Of a stretch of 64,000 bases of DNA, positions 57,521 to 64,000 are shown one piece after another. The notes beneath the pieces were generated by a model. It did not search any database, was not told where the DNA came from, and was given only the letters and a program-made list of their open reading frames with translations. The stretch's first letter is position 1, and the number at the start of each line of letters is the position of its first letter. The translations under genes and the position numbers were made by a program. Source of the DNA: Monoplex corrugatus (lineage: Eukaryota; Mollusca; Gastropoda; Littorinimorpha; Ranellidae); the NCBI GenBank assembly GCA_030674185.1, contig JAPXFY010000026.1:38018209-38082208 (forward strand). The letters run 5' to 3'.

Positions 57521-58332
57521 TTTTCCCAACTGCGTCTGGTTTTGTGGAACATTCATGACATGGCTCACGTTCTGATAACCAGGCATCTGAGGCATTTGAG
57601 AATTTCCGATCACGTTGTTCTGTCCAATGGTTAGTGCCCAGGCATTACCCATGGTGGTTGGGGACTTGCCACATACCCATCCCATGCCTGGAGGAAAACC
57701 TGGGCCATTTATCATCTGATCGTAATAAGGCTGTTGCAAGCCCATCCCTGGCACGCCTGGAAGATTGCCCATTAACTGACCAGGGTTTGGACCCATGGGT
57801 GGGGACTTGCCACATACCCATTCCATGCCTGGAGGAAAACCTGGGCCATTTATCATCTGATCGTAATAAGGCTGTTGCAAGCCCATCCCTGGCATGCCTG
57901 GAAGATTGCCCATTAACTGACCAGGGTTTGGACCCATGGGTGGTTTCATATTCATGGTGTTCATCATTGGGCTACCTGCTAAAGAAGTGGCCATAGTGTA
58001 GTTCAACTTTGGATGTCTATCACCAGCACCCACCATATGTGGAGCGGCAGTAGCATATTTATTGAAAGTGACTGTATCAGATGAAGATGCCAAACTGTTA
58101 GATAAAGGATTTTCCACTGTGTTTACATTCAGTCCTGCAGACGCCATGGCTCCAACAGTGGCCGAAGAATGGTTGGCAACGCTAGACATTGCACTGATGG
58201 AGCTGGACAGAGTATGCTGTGGGGTTGGTGTAGAATGAGCCAGCAGTGCCTCCAACGAGGCATTTTCAAGGCCAGGCAGGTGTACTGGAGTCTGCAGATC
58301 TGGGCAGTTGTTTTGCTGCCCATCATAACAAT
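57521..58332 (-). CDS. CREBBP: CBP/p300 N-terminal exon with LxxLL motif and a 47-residue tandem duplication
   Basis: A frame on the minus strand ends at a strong donor (GTAAGTACC, 57520) in phase 0, matching the TAZ1 exon. The upstream limit is uncertain: an acceptor-like TTGTTGCAAG ends at 58333, but the frame stays open further up and reads NLPDLPDDLL, similar to CBP ENDLPDELI. Contents are LENASLEALLAHS, carrying an LxxLL nuclear-receptor box as in CBP LSELL; a Ser/Ala-rich stretch; then PMGPNPGQLMGNLPGMPGMG, QQPYYDQMINGPGFPPGM and WVCGKS, repeated once more almost identically; then a Met/Asn/Gln-rich end. No start codon is in this exon, so exon 1 lies to the right. The Gly/Pro/Met/Gln composition is typical of the disordered N-terminal region of CBP. 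Confidence 0.82.
57661..57942. repeat. 141-bp in-frame tandem duplication inside the CBP exon
   Basis: GGGACTTGCCACATACCCAT starts at 57661 and again at 57802. The two 141-base units differ at only a few positions (for example CCC/TTCC after the first 20 bases and GGCACGCC/GGCATGCC). A multiple of three keeps the reading frame and adds 47 residues. Confidence 0.93.
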
Positions 58333-58839
58333 CTTGCAACAAGTCATCAGGTAGGTCAGGTAGGTTTGTTTTTGTTTATAATATGATTATCTGTGGAATA
58401 ATCAATCAAGCACATAAACATTAGCAAGCATGCACATATAAATACAACATCTGCCCTTTACACAGCAAAACAAAAGTAAGTAAAAATCTTTAACAGTCTT
58501 CAAGATAATTATAAGCTTTTAAAAATGCATACTGCGCTGCAAAATTGGCTGCCCAAAGTATACTTGGCACTGAGGAGTGCCGTTTCTGGGGAAACCTGGC
58601 GGTGAAAGAATTAAACACTTTCAGAGATAATTGCTTTTCATCTTTTTGGTGATTTTTCTTTGTAGACTATGACTGCTGGCTGAAACTTTTTTTGTGTGAA
58701 GTAAAAGAAGGGAAGGTCTACAACATTCTTATTAGTTCATCATTGTTGTGCATACATATATAATATTAATAAGCACTGTTAACACACTTATGATGGTATC
58801 TTTTACAACAGTGACCACAATCTTGTAATGGGTAGATTT

Positions 58840-59712
58840 AGGCTGAAACTAATGAGAAGAAAACAAACCAAACGTTAACATCAAACTATATCTTGGACTC
58901 TTTAAAGATAAATGAATCCACTTGTGCAAAATTTAACATATGTTCAAAACAAATTCAGTGTTCTGGAGGATGTTGGTAACAGTGAGAAGCAATGGACAAA
59001 TTTGAGAAACTTGATAAATGAAGCAAGCTTGTGAAGACATCTCTAGAGCTGAAAGAAAAGCAAAGAAGAACTGGATGACAACAAAACTTTTGAGCTCGAC
59101 AGAAAAAAGAAAGAGGGCAAAAGGAAAAGAGGAACAATACAAAAAGATACAAAAGGAAATCGGGAACAGGTGTAATGAAGCTAAGGAAGCTTGGCTGAAG
59201 AAATTGCCCAAAGGAAAAAGACGTGCATATCAACTGGTTGTTTAAAATCTAAAGATGGTACGATTATTATGGAAAAAGACAAATTAATAGACATATAGGG
59301 GGGGGGGGGGAGTACATTAAAGACCTTTTTGACAATGACAGAAAGGAAGAACACATCATAAGAATGTTGAAGGACCACATACAATGAAAGACGAAGTTAG
59401 AGCAGCACTAAAAACAAAGAAACCATTCTCATTGCAGAAAATGAAAAAAAAGACTCAAATCTTGTGAACAGGAACAGAAATAAAGGGCTGGAGCTAAACA
59501 CCAAGAAGACTGAAGTCATGGCAATAAGTAAGAAAATCACGTCATGCTAAATAACAGCAAATGGCAACTTAAAACAAGTTGATAAGTTTCAATATCTGGG
59601 AACAGTCATCTCACCAGATGGCAGATGCACATTAAACCCAGCCAGCAGAATTGGCCAGGCTAAAACAGCGTTTAAGAAAATGAGAAGCGTTTTTACCAAC
59701 AAATGTCTATCA
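58840..59712 (+). mobile_element. Internally deleted RTE derivative, copy 2, interrupted by Penelope
   Basis: It extends further 5' than copy 1 (end of the endonuclease at 58840, CNHNLVMGRFRLK-like) and shares the same skip over the RT core near 59400-59420 before resuming at KGLELNTKKTEVMAISKK. It is cut at TGTCTATC by the Penelope insertion and resumes at 61630-61668 (AATAAACATCAGGAACAGG), where the R2-type LINE tail replaces it. Between 58,400 and 58,840 I see nothing assignable apart from a GGCACTGAGGAGTGCC-type hairpin at 58565. Confidence 0.8.
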
Positions 59713-59754
59713 TAATGCTACCAATTTTGAAGAACAAGGTCTCCCAACAGTGTA

Positions 59755-59825
59755 AAAATCGCTACTCACAGTTCCGTAGCTTTCGATGGCGTTCTCGCCA
59801 TCTTCGTCAGCGCTCTAATGCTGTC
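59755..59825 (-). ncRNA. Hammerhead-like motif of the Penelope element, cleavage site altered
   Basis: On the minus strand CTGACGA (59804-59810), a seven-pair stem II GATGGCG/CGCCATC with an AGAA loop, GAAA (59781-59784) and stem III GCTAC/GTAGC follow in order. After stem III comes GA instead of U-H, so the A15.1-U16.1 pair and normal cleavage triplet are missing, and stem I is weak. Probably inactive. It lies about 60 bases after the RT/endonuclease stop. Confidence 0.6.
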
Positions 59826-59871
59826 TGCGTGAATCTCTACTCAGATCTCGCGAACATGGGATGAACCCAGT

Positions 59872-61629
59872 TCACGAGATCGAATCAGAGAATGGTACAC
59901 CGGGGGCAGGGTTGTAACGGCCCCGGTCCCTGTTGAGCGGGGGGTTGGTGGCTGCGATGTAGATGGCCTCCTTGACTCCTCGCTGGAACCACTTATTTTC
60001 TCTGTCCAGGATGTTGACATTGTCCGCACTGAATTGATGTTTTTCGGCGTGTAGGTGAGCTCCTACTGGAGAAGAGTCCCTCTTGTGTTCTGTTAGTCTC
60101 TTCTGAAGGGGGCGTTCAGTTTCACCGACATAATGTTGGTTACAGTCCTGGCAGTCTATTCTGTATATAATGCCAGCTTTGTCGAGTTTGCTGGTTTTGT
60201 CCTTGGGGGTGACCAGCTGGCTGCGTATGGTGTTGGAAGGTTTGGAATGTACAGCCACCCCCAGTTTTCTGATCTTTCTGGACAGAGCGTCACTCACACC
60301 TCCTACGTATGGGATGGTGATGTGTCCCTTGCGCTGGTGTTGTTTCACTGGCTGTTGGGATGCGGTGTTGGATTTCCTGCCTCCCGGGCTGTTCCAGGCC
60401 CACTTTTTGTAGCCCGAGATAGTGAGCACTTTTTTCAGGTGGTTTGTCTCCTTGTCTTTTGCCTCTTGGGTACTGCATATGGTGTTAGCTCTGTGGGTAA
60501 GGGTTCGAATCACTCCCAGTTTGTGTTCAAGGGGCTGGTGGCTGTCGAACTGTAAATATTGGTCCGTATGAGTTGGTTTACGGTAGACCGAGAAGGATAG
60601 AATGCCATCAGTTCTGGTGATGAGGGTGTCCAGCATGGCTATGGAGTTGTTCTGTTCCACTTCCCTCGTGAATTTGATGGCTGGGTGTTGGTTGTTCAGA
60701 TGTTCTGTGAACTGTTCGACCAGTTGCTGGGGGAGGATAGTCATGGTGTCGTCTACGTAGCGCCCCCAGTATCGTGGTGGGGAGTGGAAAGAAGCCAATG
60801 CTTTCTCTTCAAAATCCTCCATGAACAGGTTGGCTACTATTGGGCTTACTGGGGAGCCCATGGCTGCTCCTTCTTTTTGTTGGTAGAATTCACCTTGGAA
60901 GGTGAAGTAGGTGGTGGTGAGGCAGCAGGACAAGAGTTCACATACGTCGTCCACTGTGAGAGATGTACGTTGGTGGAGGGTTTGGTCGTTTTGTAACCTT
61001 CGGCGTATGATCTCTATGCTTTCTTTCACTGGTACGCTGGTAAATAGGGCAGAGACATCATATGACACAAGGAGTTCATCATGAGCGAGGGTGTAGTTAC
61101 TCAGTTTTCCCACTAGGTCAGCACTGTTGTGGATGTGATGATCTGTGTGTCCTACGAGAGGTGATAGGATGTCCGCCACAAATCTAGCCGTCTCATACAT
61201 GATGGAACCTCTGGATGCGACTATGGGACGGAGGGGGACTTCTTTCTTGTGGACTTTGGGTAGACCATAGAACTTGGGGACGTCGGACACAGTTGGGTAT
61301 AATTTCCTGTACTGTTCTAATGACAGGCGGTCCGTCTCTTTCAGGCGTTTCAGTGTGTCTTTCAGTTTGTTGGAAAACTTGGAAGTAGGATCTTTCTTGA
61401 GGCGTTCATATGTTGTAGTATCTTCCAGAAGTTTGCTTGCCTTCTCATAGTACATGGGTCTAGGCATGATGACTGTGGCACGACCTTTGTCAGCTGGTAG
61501 GATCATCGTGGCGTGTTCGTTCTTTAAATCCGCCAGAGCCCGTCTTTGGTCCGGTGTTAAGTTGGATTTCGGTAGTTTGGCCTGTTTCATGATTCTGACA
61601 CAGTCTGATCTTAAGTGTGTGGCTTCTTC
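59872..61629 (-). CDS. Penelope reverse transcriptase - GIY-YIG endonuclease, intact frame
   Basis: The first Met is at 61590 (572 residues), but the frame is open to the element edge, so the true N-terminus is missing. Penelope proteins are usually longer. In order it shows the N-terminal block HATMILPADKGRATVIM (about residue 27), the RT core with YGLPKVHKKEVPLRPIVAS, SYDVSALFTSVPV, GAAMGSPVSPIVANLFMEDF and GRYVDDTMTILP (catalytic YVDD, about residue 285), a linker, then the endonuclease from about residue 470 (GIIYRIDCQDC, HYVGETERPLQKRLTEHK, KWFQRGVKEAIYIAATNP, LNRDRGR). The enzyme nicks DNA and primes reverse transcription at the nick. There are no stops or shifts, so this copy is young. 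Confidence 0.95.
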   Translation of the reverse strand, partial: EEATHLRSDCVRIMKQAKLPKSNLTPDQRRALADLKNEHATMILPADKGRATVIMPRPMYYEKASKLLEDTTTYERLKKDPTSKFSNKLKDTLKRLKETDRLSLEQYRKLYPTVSDVPKFYGLPKVHKKEVPLRPIVASRGSIMYETARFVADILSPLVGHTDHHIHNSADLVGKLSNYTLAHDELLVSYDVSALFTSVPVKESIEIIRRRLQNDQTLHQRTSLTVDDVCELLSCCLTTTYFTFQGEFYQQKEGAAMGSPVSPIVANLFMEDFEEKALASFHSPPRYWGRYVDDTMTILPQQLVEQFTEHLNNQHPAIKFTREVEQNNSIAMLDTLITRTDGILSFSVYRKPTHTDQYLQFDSHQPLEHKLGVIRTLTHRANTICSTQEAKDKETNHLKKVLTISGYKKWAWNSPGGRKSNTASQQPVKQHQRKGHITIPYVGGVSDALSRKIRKLGVAVHSKPSNTIRSQLVTPKDKTSKLDKAGIIYRIDCQDCNQHYVGETERPLQKRLTEHKRDSSPVGAHLHAEKHQFSADNVNILDRENKWFQRGVKEAIYIAATNPPLNRDRGRYNPAPGVPFSDSIS

Positions 61630-61847
61630 TGTCTATCAATAAACATCAGGAACAGGATTCTTCAGCAGGTAGAAAGAAACTCTAGGGAGAGCTAGACAAC
61701 AGAAGGTCTTCAGAGAAGTAACCCCTTTAGACAAGTGTTTCGGCCCTGAATTCCTTACACTCTCGGGGGGCCGGGCCACATCCAGGTCATGACTCCTGGA
61801 TGCCCTTCTGCTGTTGTCTATTTTTTTTTTTTTTTTTTTTTTTTCCC

Positions 61848-61925
61848 ACGCCGGGGATCGAACCTGGGCGATTCTGCGCTTCAGAACTGCGGTACGCGGT
61901 TTTACCAATGTGCTAACGGGGCACA
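61848..61925 (-). other. tRNA-like module in the 3' region of the R2-type LINE
   Basis: On the minus strand it runs from GCCCCGTTAGCACATTGG (A-box-like TAGCACATTGG, 61906-61916) to GGTTCGATCCCCGGC (B box, 61855-61864). A TTCTG/CAGAA stem could stand for an anticodon arm, but its loop has only five bases and the acceptor arms do not pair well. It is not a functional tRNA gene. It differs in sequence from the module at 3765-3865. Confidence 0.5.
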
Positions 61926-61942
61926 CATCATCTGTAGGGAAT

Positions 61943-63788
61943 TTAATCCTTATGAAGTTCACTTTTTTGGTTCCTCCTTGCCCAGATCCAGCTTGAGCTC
62001 CTTTCTGCTGCCTCTGCCATCGCTTTAAGGGCTCTAGTCCTCTTCTTCCCAGAAATGGTGAGTTGTTTCATGAGATCATAAGCGGAGGTGCCCACAAACC
62101 CTCTTGCCCCGACCTCTATGGCGAAGATTTTGACCCGCAGACCTGCTTTCTTCAGGGTGCTGGCAAGACCGGCGTATTTTTCGGTCTTGTAGATATGTGC
62201 TTCTTCCATTCTGCTTTCGTATGGCACAGTGAGTTCTATCAGAATCACTTGTTTCGAGGAGTCAGAGTGGAGAGCGATGTCTGGTCTCATGCCTGTCTTG
62301 CTGATGACATCTGGGTAATTTCTCCACTCTGGGAGGTCTGCTGTACACTCCCAGTCGACTGCTCCATCCAGAAGACCCTTTGGCAATGTGCTGGTTTTCA
62401 TAGCACTTTCGGGCCAGACCTGTTTCCCTCCTGCTTTGTAGAACGTTGTCATAGCAATTGGTGCGTTTGGGGTCATGGTTTTTTCGCTAACCACATCTGT
62501 AATCACTTTCAGAACTTGGTTGTGCCTCCATGTATACCTTCCTTGGGCTAGCGCTACTTTGCAAGAGCTTAGGACATGTTCCACTGTTTGTTTCTTCTGA
62601 CAGAGCGGACATGCTGGGTCGTCTGCTTTCCCCCATTTCACTAAGTTTGCATTCGAGGGGAGCAGGTCATATACAGATCTGAGGAGGAAGCTTATCCTTA
62701 GAGGAGCCATGTGCCACATATCGTTCCAGCTGAGACTTCTTTGGAGTGCACTGTCCCATGTTGTCCATTGCCCCTGTTGACATTGCTGGACTGCCTTCTG
62801 CACTCTTTTGACATCTTCTTCTTCCTTCAACTCCTGTATGATCATGTCTCTTTTTTCCTTCCCTTTGGCTTTGGACCACCACTGCATTTTTGTTGCTCCC
62901 AGTCCCTGTCTGTTGGTTTGCGTGTGTCCAATTATTTCTTTGATGCTGAGGTTTCTCTTGGCATTGTTTACAGCCTCTTGGACTTTCCACTTTCTGCCAG
63001 TTCTCAGCTTTGGATGAACTGATCTCACGATATTGTCTTCCGATTCCTCCAGCATGCTCAACAGTCTTGCTTTTCCAACTTTGTATTCCTCCACTATGGA
63101 TTTGAGAGGTAGCTTCAGCATTGCTTGACGACAGTAGAATGCAACATCAGTGAGACCAGGTGGGACACCGAGCCATTTTCTTGTGTATTTGTTGATTTTG
63201 GCTTCCATTGCTTCGACTGTGCTGGTGCAAATGTCATAGATTAGCAGTGGCCACAGCAGTTTTGGTATCAGCATGAACTGTAGACACCAGACTTTGTATT
63301 TGCCTGGCAGTCCGCAGTTATCTATTTTCTTCAGGCCTTCTTCTGCTGTTTGCTTGGTTTCACATCCCCTTTGTGTGTCTTTCAGGGAGTCATCATACCA
63401 TCTTCCGAGACTTTTTACTGGCTCTTCTGTGACAGTGGGGATGCCTTGGTTGGCTATCATGAATTTGACTGAATCTGCCACTTTTCCTTTTCGCAGTGAG
63501 AGACTTCGGGATTTCTTAGGTTTGAACCTCATTCTTGAAGAGGCCACCAGCTCATCCAGCTGCTTTAAGATTCGGTGTGTCTCTTCCTCATCCGTGGACA
63601 AGACTGTTGTGTCATCCATGAAAGCTTTCAGAGGAGGCATCTGGTATCCATCTCCCAGATTCACTGGACCTGAACTCTTCATTGCAGCTTTCAAGATGAC
63701 TTCCATTGCCAACACGAACAGTATGGGAGAGATTGCACAGCCCATTGCAATGCCCACCTCTAGGTCTATCCAGTCCGTGGTGTATTCT
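61943..63788 (-). CDS. RT - zinc knuckle - restriction-like endonuclease polyprotein, 5'-truncated
   Basis: The open frame runs from the truncation point to 61943 (about 610 codons). It starts in the RT just before EVGIAMGCAISPILFVLAME (motif GxxxGCxxSP), followed by KAFMDDTTVLSTDEEE, where FMDD stands for the usual FADD. The RT thumb region follows. Near residue 400 is CPLCQKKQTVEHVLSSC, which matches the C-x2-C-x7-H-x4-C knuckle of R2 proteins. Next is the endonuclease, with RPDIALHSDSSKQVILIELT (the R-P-D ... E-L signature of the PD-(D/E)XK fold). The end is SAYDLMKQLTISGKKRTRAL and SSSWIWARRN. This order defines the R2/NeSL/Hero group. No stops interrupt it, so it is a recent 5'-truncated copy. 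Confidence 0.9.
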
Positions 63789-63791
63789 TTC

Positions 63792-64000
63792 GAGCACGTT
63801 GAAGTATCCTTCCAATCCACCCCTCACCCCATCACCTCCTGTGTCTATCGACCTCCACCTAGCTCTGCCAACAAGCTCACCACATCCATGTTTCTCTCTG
63901 ACTTTGACCAACTTCTTGATTACTACTGCCTCTTACCTGGAAATCTCATCATTCTAGGTGACATCAATGTCCACTACGACAACACTCACCGTTATGACAC
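63792..64000 (+). pseudogene. AP-endonuclease LINE fragment, running off the window
   Basis: The plus strand reads EHVEVSFQSTPHPITSCVYR, then SANKLTTSMFLSDFDQLLDY, then GNLIILGDINVHYDN. VYRPP and GDINVH are the third and fourth conserved blocks of AP-like endonucleases in CR1/L2-type LINEs. The 5' part is missing at the junction with the R2-type LINE. Confidence 0.75.

Larger units (their letters stand above)
59712..61629 (-). mobile_element. Penelope-like retroelement, recent insertion
   Basis: TGTCTATC is found at 59704-59711 and 61630-61637, on each side of the element, and the interrupted RTE derivative continues in register. The element is 5' truncated: its frame is already open at the right boundary (THLRSDCVRI precedes the first Met). 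The 3' part beyond the stop holds a hammerhead-like motif. Confidence 0.9.
61669..63788 (-). mobile_element. R2-type LINE with restriction-like endonuclease, 5' truncated
   Basis: The single frame ends at 61943. The 3' region then holds a tRNA-like module, an A-rich run (61820-61843) and about 150 bases shared with the copy at 3590-4058, ending CTTTCTAC. The right end, between 63781 and 63792, is inside the RT and abuts unrelated LINE sequence. Confidence 0.85.

Overview
This is animal nuclear DNA from an invertebrate, most likely a marine mollusc such as a gastropod. The basis is intron-containing exons of a CREB-binding protein (CBP/p300) orthologue, very abundant CA/TG and GA microsatellites, and a repeat spectrum (DIRS, Penelope, RTE, L1-Tx1-like, R2-type and Tc1 elements plus tRNA-derived SINEs) typical of such genomes. 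The species call is inference. Nothing looks prokaryotic: there are no operons, ribosome binding sites or CRISPR.

Host genes. (1) At the left edge, minus strand (1-1029), lies the 5' part of a gene for an all-helical tandem-repeat protein of a family I do not recognise; its reading frame breaks twice before the window ends. (2) From 58.3 kb down to 46.8 kb, minus strand, five exons of CBP/p300 can be read with matching splice phases: a long N-terminal exon (57521-58332) with a fresh 141-bp in-frame tandem duplication, two exons encoding the complete TAZ1 zinc finger (54671-54893 and 50002-50112), a linker exon (48553-48714), and the exon that begins the KIX domain (46838-47052), whose frame is damaged. 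The rest of CBP was not found at lower coordinates.

Mobile elements. A full-length but frameshifted DIRS-type tyrosine-recombinase retrotransposon with identical 55-bp inverted termini fills 10.67-15.40 kb. An apparently intact Tc1 transposon (DD34E) lies at 23.66-25.28 kb. Two long RTE-type LINEs are on the minus strand (35.4-38.2 and 50.25-54.1 kb), the second split by a Penelope fragment. RTE pieces lie at 21.5, 47.85, 55.5 and 58.8 kb; the last two share one internal deletion. A degraded L1-Tx1-like LINE is at 43.6-45.7 kb. A young Penelope element with an intact RT plus GIY-YIG frame is at 59.7-61.6 kb, flanked by a target-site duplication. A 5'-truncated R2-type LINE with a restriction-like endonuclease is at 61.7-63.8 kb, abutting an AP-endonuclease LINE that runs off the window. 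Hammerhead ribozyme motifs lie downstream of the reading frame in both Penelope copies. A ~550-bp SINE-like family (called Repeat A here) occurs at least seven times, and a TTAA-flanked piggyBac-type foldback family at least four times.

Tandem DNA. From about 19.9 to 26.4 kb runs a large satellite-like array (about 70-bp units grading into about 35-bp units) into which Repeat A, a foldback element, an RTE piece and the Tc1 element have inserted. On the minus strand each unit carries a 3' splice site fused directly to a 5' splice site. Other local tandem or segmental duplications are at 6.4-7.7, 9.9-10.2, 15.7-16.2, 29.5-30.6, 31.75-32.05, 33.0-33.4 and 38.2-42.2 kb.
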